Assembly: GCA_905250125.1 (NCBI GenBank)
Contig: CAJNOL010000667.1
Location: 1-64,000 of the forward strand
From: Rotaria sordida
Taxonomy: Eukaryota; Rotifera; Eurotatoria; Philodinida; Philodinidae
Length of the DNA: 64,000 nucleotides
Reading direction: 5' to 3'
Part shown: positions 13,568 to 25,580 of the stretch, piece after piece
Numbering within the stretch: the stretch's first letter is position 1
How the letters are laid out: each line of letters begins with the position of its first letter
Notes under the pieces: model-generated
Told to the model about the DNA's origin: nothing
Databases searched by the model: none
The model's input: only the letters and a program-made list of their open reading frames with translations
Program-made: the position numbers and the translations under genes

Positions 13568-13660
13568 CCAACAGTTATTGATAAACTTGTGAATATAGCA
13601 AATGCACATACACCTTTACAAGATCGAGATTTTGACCAACATAATGTTTTCCTATGAGGA
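13568..13660 (+). other. coding-like relic exon
   Basis: A plus-strand frame opens after an AG and reads PTVIDKLVNIANAHTPLQD, continuing to a TGA at 13660. It has the look of a terminal exon, but no upstream partner was found. It overlaps the end of a minus-strand ORF. The family is not recognised. Confidence 0.25.
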
Positions 13661-13861
13661 TAATAAATAAATGATGACAATGAAAATTAATGAAAACAAA
13701 GAAAGATACTGATTTGTTGTAATATATTCCGACTCTGTCTCGTTGTCATCAACTGGATCTGATATACTGTTTGTATATTGTTGAGAATCCACAGGAGAAC
13801 TATGTTTGATCTCTAAGTTCGCGACTGTTATAGTATCGTTTTCCATGGAATTAATATTCAT
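13652..13861 (-). CDS. possible small tail-anchored protein
   Basis: A 69-codon frame begins with ATG (MNINSMENDTITVANLEIKH), has an acidic Ser/Glu-rich middle, and ends in one hydrophobic stretch (LFSLIFIVIIYLL) followed by a short tail. That layout would suit a tail-anchored or single-pass membrane protein. Nothing else supports it, so a chance ORF remains possible. Confidence 0.25.
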   Translation of the reverse strand: MNINSMENDTITVANLEIKHSSPVDSQQYTNSISDPVDDNETESEYITTNQYLSLFSLIFIVIIYLLSS

Positions 13862-15057
13862 TTCTAAAATATAAGTCTAATTTTCTATTGTGTACGTTCT
13901 CTATCATCATTTTCTTCTTTTTTTAATTTAAAATTTCCAAAACTAAGAAGACATCAATAAAAAAATCATGAAAAAGTCTCAGTCGACATCGATGATTTGT
14001 ACATCAAATTACACCTTTATTCACAAACAAACCTTGTCAACATCAAAACGAAAATGAAATAAAAACCTGTTACAAGCTAAAGACAATGATCAAGAGAGAA
14101 TAATAAAATGACTACTTTTCAAATAGTAATACTTAATAGTCCTCCAAACGATTTTAATAATATTTATTTTCTTTAAAATTTTTGCAATTTGAAACATATC
14201 ATAAAAAAGAAACCCAAAAATATTACACTTACTTTACTGTCACTAGTAGAATAACTGCCACTTACTTCTCTAAAGGTGTATGCTATTTCACATCAATTGA
14301 AAATACAACAATTATCTACCTAACAATTTTTGTTATGCATGGTTGATTATTATTTCAACATTCAATGTATACGAAACAAATTAATTAGAGTTACGGTGCT
14401 CGATTGACTTCTCATCACGTTTCATTTAACATGACAATTAATGTAAAACACGCGAACACATCTTATTGATATTACTGCAACATTACTTTTCTCTTTTTAT
14501 TTTTGATATATATCAATATTGATTCTATCTTTTACTTTTAGTGAAACGAATGTTAAGAGATTCGTATTGAATCGGCGCAACATGAAATGTCTGATTCAAG
14601 TTTAAGTATAAATGAGACTTCAAATGCATGATATCAATTCGAAAATAAGAAAAATAAAATAAAAGATAAAATTTTGTTCGAGATTGAATGTGGATCTCGA
14701 TGTCCTATGTAAAAATTTTTGGCAATTTAACGATTAAAAATGTTACAATTTCGATCGTGAAAACGCGGTAATTCTTTGAATAACGCATGACAATGTGTTA
14801 AATTCGATAGCGCATATATATAGTAGTATTGAGAATATTCTAGACTGTTATAAATCACATTCATGATCAGTAGTTTTCAGTCATCAATATTTCTTCAGTT
14901 TCACTTACTTGATCAGAAAAATTTACATCAACAAGTGCACTTGAATATTGTACACAATCAACTACATACAAGAGCGCAATAATAATTAAAATACTACTTT
15001 GTTAGTTATCTTAAGATTCAGTTTTTTCGACTATTACGTATTTTTTGTTTAGCAACC
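13862..15057. other. intergenic, no gene seen
   Basis: Only short uninformative frames are present, with AT-rich simple sequence and no structure that I can name. Confidence 0.4.
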
Positions 15058-15113
15058 AGGGTGTAGGTGTAGGTAGTGTGGGTGAGTGTTTCTTCTTTTC
15101 ACACTCACATCCT
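15058..15113. repeat. telomere-like hairpin
   Basis: A G-rich arm starting AGGGTGTAGGTGTAGG is followed by a short TTCTTTTC loop and a C-rich arm ending ACACTCACATCCT. The words are degenerate forms of TGTGGG, the bdelloid telomere repeat, with the G-rich strand first and its complement second. Confidence 0.7.
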
Positions 15114-16086
15114 CAAGTAAAACTTGAGAAAGTATGCCACATGTGAGTCAGGCTCAGGAAAATTTCATCTTGACTCAATACAGTAGATATGAATTTTTTC
15201 GAATATTCCAAGGACTATCGTTCTTGATTGCAAGAAACGTATAAAAAAATAAACTATAGACTCATTATTTAATGCCTTAAAAGAAAAATTATATTTTCTT
15301 CCATTTAACAGAGTAAATATATCGACAATGCGGAATTGAATATTCTGAATTAGTTTCATTCTTCGTCAAATATTTTTGATATTTTTCTTTTCGACATTCT
15401 TGCGTTTCGATACTTTATTTCCCAATGATTTTCAACTTTTCCTAACTTTTCAGTTCGAAGAATACCTTCTTTGTGCTTTATTTTATTTACCAACTACTGT
15501 GTATTTTTTTCCCTTGAGCTCTTGATTTTCGATCTTCTCATCTATTTTTATTTTTGTCATTCTGTTTCATCAATATTTTATCTCTCTACCGACTTACATA
15601 ACGATACCTCTGGTTTTATCCCATACTTATTATCTTCAATCCTTTTGCTCATGTTTCTTACATTTAAAAGCGAACGTCTGTTCTTTTTACTATCATATAA
15701 ATTCTTTTTCGAGGACAGGATTATCTCAAGAGGGAATATTCTCAACTGATACCTACAGTTCGAGCTCGTTTTTTCCCTATAATATTCATAATTGATCAAA
15801 ACGAATTCATTATCTCTGGGCGCTATCTGATAGTTTTTCATTCACCTTGGCATTAAATCAACGAATTAGTATAAATCACCATCGATCACTAACGTTATCA
15901 ATCAGATCATATCTTTGGCTTAACGAAACTTCAAACAATATGGTAAATTGAATTGTTGATCGAAAGACACATCAGAGTGATTGCATTGAATGTAAAATTA
16001 ACTATAATGATACCTTATCCTTTTCTGTAGAGTGATGAACATTTGTTCGATTCAATTATCGAAACGTTAGATTTCTTAGATTCACC
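15114..16086. other. intergenic, overlapping weak ORFs only
   Basis: Two opposite-strand frames around 15471-15841 overlap each other and look like chance ORFs. A plus-strand stretch at about 16032-16086 (reading SDEHLFDSIIETLDFLDSPG) is coding-like and could be an upstream exon of the SGNH-hydrolase relic beyond the hairpin. Confidence 0.35.
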
Positions 16087-16162
16087 AGGGATGTGGGTAT
16101 CGGTGAGCGATTGAATAAGTATCTATTCTCCACAATAGCACGTACATGCACACCCACACCCT
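16087..16162. repeat. telomere-like hairpin beside a coding relic
   Basis: The G-rich arm AGGGATGTGGGTAT and the C-rich arm GCACACCCACACCCT are separated by about 46 bp. The left end abuts the coding-like stretch that ends at about 16086, and the right end lies 28 bp before the acceptor of the hydrolase relic, so the hairpin may have split that gene. Confidence 0.65.
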
Positions 16163-16190
16163 TTTCATTATGATTGGATTATTGTTTTAG

Positions 16191-16508
16191 GTGGAACAAA
16201 TGATTTAACTTATAAACAATCAGCTGAAAATATATTTAATCACGGTTTAAAACTAATTTATGATATGATTCTTGAAAGAAAAAAACTAAATACAAAATTA
16301 TCAGTTATGACTATTATTGAAAATGGTTTTTATATCAGATAGTGCTTATGATAAACAACGAACAAATTTAAATGATATGATTAGAAATTATGTTAAAAAT
16401 TATCATGATCAAAATCGAATATGTCTTATTGATATTGATAAACATATTAATTATCATTCTATGAATGATATTCCAGAAATTTTTAATAAAATACATCAAC
16501 AATCATGA
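16191..16508 (+). pseudogene. SGNH/GDSL hydrolase C-terminal relic, frameshifted
   Basis: After an acceptor (TTGTTTTAG) the frame reads GGTNDLTYKQSAENIF. The G-x-N-D motif matches block III of SGNH/GDSL esterases, where Gly and Asn form the oxyanion hole. The frame breaks at about 16322-16330, at AAAATGG followed by a T run, where a stop arrives at 16340. A one-base shift restores a continuous frame (ISDSAYDKQRTNLNDMIRNY) to the stop at 16508. The N-terminal part with the catalytic Ser block was not found. The terminal block V Asp/His is not obvious either. I read it as a truncated, frameshifted copy. Confidence 0.5.
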
Positions 16509-17433
16509 CACCTTTGCTGTGTGTTCAAATATATATCATAGGCTAATGTAAGTCTTAATCACCTTCGTCTATTAATTCTTTTCTCATCGATAATCCATGT
16601 TCTCAGTTTGCACACTGAATGATATCGACAGAATTTTTTTTTCCATTATATTCTTTTTGATTAAGTTGTTTTCTTATGTAGATATTTTCTATAGAATAAA
16701 CAAAAACAATTTTGCTTTGATCAATAGAAGATTAAATTCTATTTGACAAAATAATAATCAGATCAAATATATTATAAGATGAATTAATTAGACAAATCAT
16801 TTATTTAATGAGAATTTTTCGTTTGGAATTGTCGTTGTTTTATTTTTTGTTCATTTGAATGAAGATAAAATAACTGTTGGCTAATGTCTTCAATTCAGAA
16901 TTGATTCCATTGTTTGAAATCTTTCTTCACGATTGAGTTCATTTTTAATGACATAAAATTTAAAACAGTATTCGCTTCTTTAGCATGATAGAGTTGAAAG
17001 TTTTATTGGTTATTGGATCATGAAATAATGACGAGTTGAATACATATGAATAATTCGAACTGAAAATTGTCAAAAAAATGTTCTGCTTTAATTTAATCAA
17101 TGAGAGAAGTCTTATATTGTTCATCTGTCTATTTCGATATAACTTGATGGTTGTTCGATAAAGATGATCAAATCTTTGTTATTATCTTTCCATAACAGTG
17201 AGAGAACAGTTGATTCTTTTCCATTGTAATTATTTGTGTACAATGTGTTCCCAGTATAAGGATGCACTTGAAACAAGCAATATATATATTTTCACTTCTA
17301 TTCTTTTCTCTACCAAACTTTTATAAGCAAAGTCGTTGCGTTGTGTAATTTTGATAAAACATATGAAGACGTACAAGTGTTATTGCGTAAAATTTGTGTA
17401 ATATTACAAAAAGTATAAAAATAATTTTTAGAT
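16509..17433. other. intergenic, no gene seen
   Basis: AT-rich sequence with no supported coding frame. It forms the downstream side of the minus-strand tRNA and includes T runs on the minus strand (about 17411-17428) that could end Pol III transcription. Confidence 0.4.
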
Positions 17434-17504
17434 GTCTCAGCCAAGAATCGAACTTGGATGACACGATTTTCAGTCGTGCGTCTTCACCATTAGACTACTG
17501 AGAC
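17434..17504 (-). tRNA. tRNA with GAA anticodon (Phe by anticodon)
   Basis: The minus strand folds into a full 71-nt cloverleaf. The acceptor stem is GTCTCAG/CTGAGAC, the D arm GTCT-AATGGTGA-AGAC, the anticodon arm CACGA-CTGAAAA-TCGTG, the variable loop TCAT, and the T arm CCAAG-TTCGATT-CTTGG. All stems pair perfectly and there is no intron. The A box (TAGTCTAATGG) and B box (GTTCGATTC) are present, and a T5 run lies about 12 nt downstream. Loop positions 34-36 are GAA, which reads Phe codons. The body is unlike the usual eukaryotic tRNA-Phe, which begins GCCGAAATAGCTC, and its D arm resembles the Glu/Asp/Gly group instead. Confidence 0.85.
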
Positions 17505-17813
17505 TTATGCTTTTGAGATTCAGTTGAAGTTTTCATTTTGTATACAAATCAAAGCACAGCGTAAAATAACAGAAAGAGCACATAAATGAGAACTGTTTAT
17601 TCACATATGATTCACTTTATTCGTTTTCATGTGAATCAGGATATGAATTTGGATTGTAAATAGAAAGACATACCCGCACACTCTCATACTAACATAAAAC
17701 ACTTAAAATGATACCTCTATTTGATAATAAATTTAATATAAAATATTGCAGGAGAGAAAAAATAGAGGCGGAAAGACTTTTGTTCCGGGGGTATAGTTCT
17801 AAATCAACAAATC

Positions 17814-20403
17814 TCAAAGGACAGTTGATATTTGTACCGATGGCGTTTCGTCCTTGGATTTACCAGTAATGCAAACATAGAAGATTAAAATTATAATAAG
17901 CAAGAAGTCAGCACTGCTGAGGCCCAATGTAAATATGTACAGGAATGGATGGCAATAGATATTATTGTGTTTTAGTGATTTAGTTGCCCAAATTATACCC
18001 TAAGGATAAAAAGAAAAAGTGCATGTAGACTACTTTTATCGATGAAGTTGGCGTTGATGCATACAACTAAAGCCCACATATAGGAAAATAGACAAAACAT
18101 TGATGTTGTCATTTCGAGCAAACGGTTGCAACACTTCTTATTTTGATTATTCCAGATAGCCATGACGACAACCTATACGAAATGATGTACGTTCATGACA
18201 AATAATCTCAATGATCAAAAATTAAAAAAAAGATGCATGAAATGACGTATTTCTACTTGTACATTCTTTATTTTTATTTTCTTTTGTATCACCTATGCTA
18301 TGGTATGGCACCATAAAACAAGAGAGAAACGATGGAGTTTTTAGTTTTCGAGATATGAAATCTATGCTTGTGTATTTACAGACTTTTCAAAACTTTCTTT
18401 AATTCTCAATGAGTCGAAGATGTATCACGTATCGTATGACAAAAGTCACGATTTTCTAAACTATTGTTGAAATTTCACAAAATTTTCCTCAATGCTCTTC
18501 GAAATTGATGATTTCTACAGTTTTTTGGGATTTCTTTCGTGCAATCTGACTCTGTTGAACTTCCAAATAATAGTTGTCAATTTTACTGGTGCACACTGAG
18601 CTTTTAATTACCTTCAAGAAAATTTTGTCTTCATTGTAATCAAATCATAATAGGAAATCTCACGAGAAGTTCGCCGTTTCCCCTTATCATATCGTGTGTA
18701 TATTACATCTGGTTCTCTTTCGTTATATTGAAATGTATGAAGATCTGCATGCCATTCATTTTCGTTTTGTAAAGTGAATTGAAAAAACTCAAACAATTTA
18801 AACAAAATCGTCTTTCCAAAACTATATCTTCATGATCTTTTGTTGAAATAGCGCGATTTGTGGTCAGCTAGTAGACCGTAGTGGTTTCTGTTGAATCATA
18901 TAAAAATCTTCAAGCAACCTCTAGTTCGCACTTTTATATAAACGGTGGAATTATTGGCACTTTGATCTGAATTACACATTACATGTCAAGTAATGTGGAT
19001 CCATCAGTTATTCCCAATGATGCATTTGAAATCTTCACAACAAAAATGGCTCTAGTCTCATTCACCACCTTTCTTTTCACTAAGACTCAAGCATAACCTA
19101 ATAACAAGTTTACTAAACGACAGTTCGAACTCTCGTTTACGGAACCTGAAATTAATTTAGTTATCGACTAATATAGGACAGTGTAGTTCAGAATGCACTC
19201 ACATCTTATGCTGATTTTCTTTATAACTTGGCAAAAGACATAAATAAAATCACTCAAACGATTTGAACCACTCTAGCAGTTTTTGTTGGAGTGAATTTTC
19301 AAGCTTCGACTATTTTTTGCATTGCTTCTCAGAGAAAAGATGATCTTCTGTTTCTTCTCTATTTCGCATAGCAAATAACCTACAATAACAGATAATGATC
19401 TTTAACCAGAGCAACCAATTAGATAAATTTCGTTTTTCTTTTTTTTTTGATACACTATTAATCGTTCGATCATTTCCCAGACGTATGATAGCTTCATAGA
19501 AAAAACATAGGTTCTAGTCCTCAGATATAGCAGATTTTTCCTCGCAAAACAAGTAAGGTATCAGCCCGCAATGCTGAAAGGGAACGAAATCAGACTGACC
19601 TGTGGGATATAGTTAAAATAAACAAATACTGAAGAAATTCGAATGACTGAAAATAATCAGTTTTGTTTAGAGATTAAAACTCAGTCTGTAAGAGAAAGTG
19701 TCTTCGATCGGAGTTAATTGGAAGTTTTCCTGCTTTTTTTCTCTTGACGAATCAAGCCTTAGTCACATAGACGAACATGTAACACATGCAAAAATTATCC
19801 CCTTTAAGATTCAGACTAGTCGATAAAATCAGTAAAACTAAACAATTGGAAATAAATTTTTGTTTGCTTAACCTATTAATATTATGTTTCCTTCCAAGAA
19901 ACTTTTCGTTGTCATTAGATAAAAGAGTTCGAATCATTTGTTGGGATGCTAAATATTCGCTTTTTTTCAAAGCTCATATCCTAAATATGATAAAAGAAGG
20001 ATATAATATCTGTTGAATGCCTCACTTGAACGGCCGTTAGCCAACAGTAAACAATGCCTAGTACACCAAAAACAATTAACCATACAGGTACTTCAGGAGA
20101 ACTTGCACAATCCAAATACTTTACAGCACCACCAATAAGAGCAATAAATGAAATCAATGACGAAAGAATAAGAATGAGCACTACCGTCATCGAACGCTTA
20201 TGAATTGCGCATTGCTTCTGTAACTTTGGAAAACATTGATAACAATTTTCATGATAGTTAATAGGGTCTTGTTGCAATTTAACACTAGTTGAATTTGTGG
20301 CAGATAGCTGGACTATTGCAGCTCGATACGATGGTAGAGAGTCAGTCACCGAAGGGACAAGTGGAAATTTTACGATTATATGATAAGCAGGTGGATCATC
20401 ATT
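17814..20403 (-). CDS. four-transmembrane protein, rotifer family of unknown function
   Basis: Three exons join in phase on the minus strand: 20403-20026, 18172-18065 (36 codons) and 17999-17814. The N-terminal region is cytosolic in style and holds proline-tyrosine motifs (DDPPAYH). Four hydrophobic segments follow: VVLILILSSLISFIALIGG, VWLIVFGVLGIVYCW, FCLFSYMWALVGIIWA and a last one around FLLIIILIFYVCI. The pattern of a Cys-Pro-like turn between the first two helices and a HPFLY motif before the fourth matches a small membrane-protein family that I associate with bdelloids. Its function is unknown. The first exon begins after an acceptor, so the initiator lies upstream; a candidate (MPPSYDSNREA) sits at 20625-20590 but runs into a stop. 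Intron 1 is 1,853 nt and holds another gene's relic. Confidence 0.6.
18489..18822 (-). pseudogene. two-exon gene relic nested in an intron
   Basis: Inside the large intron of the four-TM gene, the same strand carries a coding-like exon from about 18822 (FGKTILFKLFEFFQF, then NEWHADLHTFQYNE and RRTSREISYYDLI). It ends in TGA just before a good donor (AAGGTAATT). Removing one T from the TTTT run before the TGA would carry the frame into the donor. A short exon then reads QQSQIARKKSQKTVEI to a stop at 18489. The composition is clearly protein-like, but I do not recognise the family. The frame break and the missing 5' end suggest a decayed copy. Confidence 0.4.
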
Positions 20404-20809
20404 CTATTTTAATGTGAATACTACTCATATGATTATGTTATATTTCCCCAATTATATCTATTATCTGCTTTATAATAAACTTCAATTGATTATTTATATC
20501 CTAGGAAACCAAAAAAAAAAAATAAAGTTCATACTGGTTGTTTCCAATATGCATCAGTTATTTTTACCTTTTTTCACTTTTACGATCGATTAAGCTTCTC
20601 TGTTGGAATCATAAGAAGGTGGCATTATATGTACATATGCTGACTACAGCTATACAAATAAGAACGGAGAAAAGAAGTTGTTTTTTCTTTTACATCTTCG
20701 TCAAATAAATAGACTTGGAAGTTTTGAATAATGGAGAGGAATGATTAATTTCATGTGTGACAAAAAAACTGCGCAATACCCATGTTATTGAATATGAAAT
20801 TTATTGAGC

Positions 20810-20979
20810 AGGGTGTGGGTGTGTTTATGGCTGTGGGTTTGGGTATGGATATTTTTTGAATGTAGTTGTGATTGACTAGTAAAACAAGATCAACATCAGT
20901 ATGCGCATCCACACTGACACCTCAAACTCAAACACACACCCACGTTTTACAGCTCGGTAGCCATACCTACACACACCCC
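20810..20979. repeat. telomere-like hairpin with long loop
   Basis: The G-rich arm AGGGTGTGGGTGTG is followed by further TGTGGG-like words. About 60 bp later come C-rich words (ACACACACCCACG) ending in ACACACCCC. It has the same G-then-C orientation as the other copies and is more degenerate. Confidence 0.6.
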
Positions 20980-22022
20980 GTATTTGAAAAATGTTTCTTA
21001 CGACCTTAAACACTATGGAAAATTCCTGAGCGCGATCAAGAATATCAAACAGGTAGAACACTATTGAATGAATGTGTCATATGCGCTTAGGAGATAGTCG
21101 TGTATCGTCCTTGGCAAATTCCAATGAGTGATCAGTTATTAAAACGAAACTGTAACCATAGTTAAAATCGATTATATCTATTGTGAAGATATAAAAACTA
21201 CAGATTTAGAGGAGTTTCTTGTAGAAAGTAGAAAAAAAACACAGAATAAGAGACTAGAGGACTCTTAGATGGAAAACAAAAATGAAAGTATCAGTTTTAG
21301 CCGATTAGCTTTGTTGCTAGTACCTATAACACCATGCTTGTACTTCACCACGTCCAAACCGTTCACAAACTCTTACACCGTGCATACTGTAGGCTCGGCA
21401 GCACGTGGCAACATTACCACCATTGAATGTACTTACAATGCACATGAGAACAATCACTGTTTTTTTCGATTGTTACATAGTATCAAGAACAACATTGAGC
21501 CTTGAGTAAATCCACTCGTTGAACTATCATAACTTCTTGTAATAATTTATCATGCTCAGAATATTTAATGACAATCTGACGATACTTTTTCAAAGAAATT
21601 TCTGTGCCGTTGCTCGACTGCTTGAGAAGAAAATCTCTAGAAGATATGGCTTGACGGTGGGTGTGGGTGGGGTTGGATGTGAGGGAAGCCGGGGATGGGT
21701 CCAAATCTGTATCCCTAATACTTCAACACTCCTTTTAGATCGTGTCTGACGAAAGAGTTACATATTCTGAATCAGCATCGAATCCTGCATCTGATCAAAA
21801 TGATGAAGCTATTCTCAACTTCACCTTTGATATTCTGATTATAATCTTCAATATGATGCATCATTTTTTATATTAAGACGATAGAATGAATGTTCTTCTA
21901 ACAATAAAAAATTGAGACAGATACATAATTACAGAGTGTTCTAGCTGATGATACAAAACAAAGAATGACAAAAGTCAGTCATTAAGGATTGCTGGTTTAT
22001 TTGGTAAAACCTGTGAAGAAGA
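20980..22022. repeat. intergenic with a one-armed telomere-like tract
   Basis: No gene is supported. A G-rich tract at about 21656-21700 (GGTGGGTGTGGGTGGGGTTGG) lacks a clear C-rich partner and looks like half a hairpin. Confidence 0.45.
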
Positions 22023-23190
22023 TCAACGTTTATGTTCAACAGCACCAACCAATGCCTGAACAATATAATCACCTTTTGAGAACGCATGGTTATTTCCACG
22101 TAAACGACGGATTTTCTTCTTTTCAGTTTCATAATCATCATAAACATCAACATTTTTCATCGTTCCTTTAAATTTGGTCAAATAAGCAATATCATCTGGC
22201 TCATCAGTACAAAGTAGAAACATCACATGAGTAGTCTCGACATTACGCTCATGTTTCATGATTTGCTCAAATCTTTCCAGATCGGGATTTCCACCGTCGT
22301 CGGTTGGTGCTCCATCGGTAGCAATGAAAATCAGCACTTTTTTCTCCTTATCAACACGATTTTCTGCGAAATTTATGATTTCTTGCAGCTTGCGTGCAAG
22401 TGGCGTGTATCCACTTGGAGGAGGCGTAAATAAACGATCAATGTCCTGTGGATCAGTTATTCCAACAGCATTTTCTCGGTTGAGAAAAAAGACATCTACG
22501 CCGTTCTTGTCAAATACCATTGCAATTTCAATAACGAGCTTGACTATATAGCGAAGCTCATCCCAGCGGGTTCGGTTAGTACCATCGACATTGAAATGCA
22601 TCGATCCTGAATCATCACACAGAGCGATTATCTCATACCCATCGAGTTCCTTGAGACGATCACGTTCGCTGACTCGTATTTCATGTTTAAGTGCCAGTGC
22701 TTGAAGCCGCTCGTCAATCTCACCTGCAAAGAGACTTTATTCTTCGAATTTTCTTGATGGTAAGGATTACAACCTGTCGCATGCAGAAACTTTTGGACTC
22801 GGACGCGGGTCTTAAAACTCTTAATAAAATCTTCTAATTCGAATCTGATACTCAATCCAAAGATATGATGTCTTTTTTTTTATAAATCGAACAAAAATTT
22901 AAGTTAATACAAAGACATATTATACGTATGAGACATATTTTCCGGGTCAGATCCATCCAGTATAAATTTCCAGACTCAAGCCCTAGTCTTCACTCTCACC
23001 TTCTCTCCGAACCATATTGTGTTTATTCGCTTTACTTACGCAGTCGTCCTGTTTCGGTTGGAACCCCTAACTCGACACTACCACTTCCATCCAATGCTTG
23101 TTTACCAACATCAATCGAACTTCTAATATTATTATTCCCCACAGATGAGTTTCTGCGTCCAGGTATTGGGACAGTCATATATTCACTCAT
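22023..23190 (-). CDS. von Willebrand factor A-domain protein
   Basis: Three exons (23190-23040, 22833-22774, 22723-22023) give 912 nt, or 303 residues. The chosen start is the ATG at 23190 (MSEYMTVPIPGRRN), the last in-frame ATG pair before the donor. A linker of about 100 residues with a helical stretch precedes a vWA fold. The metal-site motif D-x-S-x-S is seen as CDDSGSM near residue 106, and a second metal-site Asp region as ATDGAPTDDGG near residue 205. Such domains bind a divalent ion and a partner protein, and without a signal peptide this one is probably intracellular. The exon-2 acceptor is a tandem TTAGAAG, and both AGs keep the frame. It lies head-to-head, 2.9 kb apart, with a second vWA gene. 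Confidence 0.75.
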
Positions 23191-25580
23191 ATCGAATGCT
23201 TGATCACGATTAGTTGTATTTGATAGAGTCAGTAATTATTTCAGATGAATAGTAACGGTAGAATTAATAGAACCTAAAAATGAGATAGATTCTTGATAAT
23301 TATATAACCGAGATATAACAGATAAATCTTGAAAGATACTGGTTATACGAAAGTTATAAGGTTACTTTGGCTGAATGGAACGATAATTCCAGAAGGACTT
23401 CCTAGTCTTTTTCTGTTTGCTGCAAGTCGCATTCGTTGACAAACATTAGTACGCGTGTACCTTTCCTCCATCTCAAGTTGGGATTTTCCAACTGTGCTAC
23501 AGGTGTATATGTGCATGAGTCACGAATGCTGAAGACATTTAGGGAGATAGCAAACGATACAGATGCAATTTCTTTATCCTGTTTTAAAATATTCATTACA
23601 TGTTTCTAAATAACTTACAAGAATTCATGATTGATGATAAGCCATGAAGTTGTTGAGTTTGTTCATTGCATCCTAGTATTTTCTCATAGTAGATACTATA
23701 TTGAACTTTTTCGAAATACCAGGTTCGGACTCCTTTATCAGAAAATCATTTGTGATTCTATTTTTGGAAATATACAATCTGATAGTGACTCGCCGTAAAA
23801 AGAGAGAGAAAATAGTATTTACACATCTTTAAAAAACCCTGGAAATGCACAAAAATCCATTGTGAAACGGGTTTGTATTCTTCGAGAAACATAAAACATG
23901 AAATTTTGCAACAAGATTTGTTAATGAATAACGTGAGAAAATCTTGTATTCGTCCACTGTTTTCCTTATTAGACACATTTTTTTGACTTGATTTTTACCT
24001 GCTAACGTTGTGCGTAATTTAAAATGAATATGTTCGAGGGTAAGAAAGAAAACGAAAGCACCTTTTCTCGATAGTAACTTTTTTCTTTTATGTGCTTGTT
24101 ATAACGAAGAATTCAATATTTATTTTATTCTAGAAGAGAAGAATCCGTTCTATGGAGACAATATTAACACGATAGAGGACGGTAAACTCGGAAGTAAAAG
24201 GAATTTTTTTCCAACTTTATTACATTACGTTATACTGTTTATGTTGGAAATTTTTTCGATTACTGTACTTTTGATTTCCAGTGTCGATCACTTTTTTATC
24301 CACCACAACTTCATGCGTTAAATTTTGAGTTATGTTTGGCACATAGTGAATTCAATTTCATATTGGATAATTTCACTTTTCTTGTTATACTACGACAAAT
24401 ATTTATTTTACTAGAAGCATCAACAATCTAGTGATAACAGTAAAGATTCATGAATAATGATGAAAGCTTATTCTCATATAAGATGTCGTACTCATTGAGC
24501 TCTACAAAATGATAAATATCTAATTCGAAACGAAGCGTAACACTTGTGAACCTTCTTTCTTTAGATGAAGGTGCTACTTAGAAAAAAAAACTTAAAATGT
24601 CTTTTGTCATTGATATCTATTCTTTTTGACTAAACACAAGGGAGAAAAAGCTGATTTCAATCAAGACAATCAACGGCATCGTATTTTTGTGATGTTTAAA
24701 GACAGAAATCTTATATTGGTTAAAAAGAACTCGAATCCATGATTTCTCGATACTAAAGAATGTGAATACTTATGGATAATGAATGGCAATATTTGATCAT
24801 CGAAGCAATCTGAGCAATCAAAAATTCAGCTTTTTTTCACCTTAATTAAATAAATTCTTTTACCTATTGTATTAATAAATTTAATTCGTCATGTACAAGT
24901 GAAAAAAAACATCATCGTCTCTTTATAATTCTTTTTACTCTGTTTGCGTTTCCAATTGCCATTCAACGTATATATGCTATAGCAATAATGAATGGTCAAA
25001 TATCTGATATACAAAATACTATCCAACGTTTTATATACAATTTTGCTCTTCGATTCAGTTTTTTAGCAAATCGAATTCTGTTTTGTGTTTATACGTTGAT
25101 CGGACGCAATATTTTCGAAAAGCACTTTTTGATGTAATATGTTGTATTTACTAAACAGTGATCTCGTAGAATAAATGAGTTTTTGAATGATATGAACATA
25201 CATATTTAAGTTTTTGTGTTTGATCATGAAAAAGATGAATATTAACCCTTTCAAGGCGATTCAATTTTGCTAGAAAATAGCTTTAATTTATTGATTTTTA
25301 TGTATATTCATCCTCGATAAGTACACTCGTTGACCTGTTTGATGTGTGCAGCCATTTGCTTTTCTTTTTCTTGTTTGTATCACTACATAGATGATTCTCT
25401 TTCTCATCCCATTGAGTAATTATTTACGTTTACTTTCTTTTTCGTATATGTCTTACGCAGTTGAAACGAAATAACGAATGAAAATTTCGGTTTTTTTTCT
25501 TCTGCATTCTTTTCGTAGCGTTATCTTTGATTCTTTTCTCTCACGTGTACTAGAACAATTGAAATTTTGAGCTGATTCAC
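23191..25580. other. intergenic, no gene seen
   Basis: Only isolated short frames exist, such as one at 23402-23596 on the minus strand that has no splice or family support. The region is AT-rich. Confidence 0.4.

Noticed and set aside
15471..15841. Opposite-strand ORFs of 92 and 87 codons
   Set aside because: They overlap each other, are AT-driven, and show no domain or splice support.
17434..17504. A plus-strand tRNA with TTC anticodon
   Set aside because: The complement also folds, but only the minus strand carries the A and B box consensus and the T-loop TTCGATT.
23402..23596. Minus-strand 64-codon ORF
   Set aside because: No recognisable domain, no initiator context and no partner exon; treated as chance.
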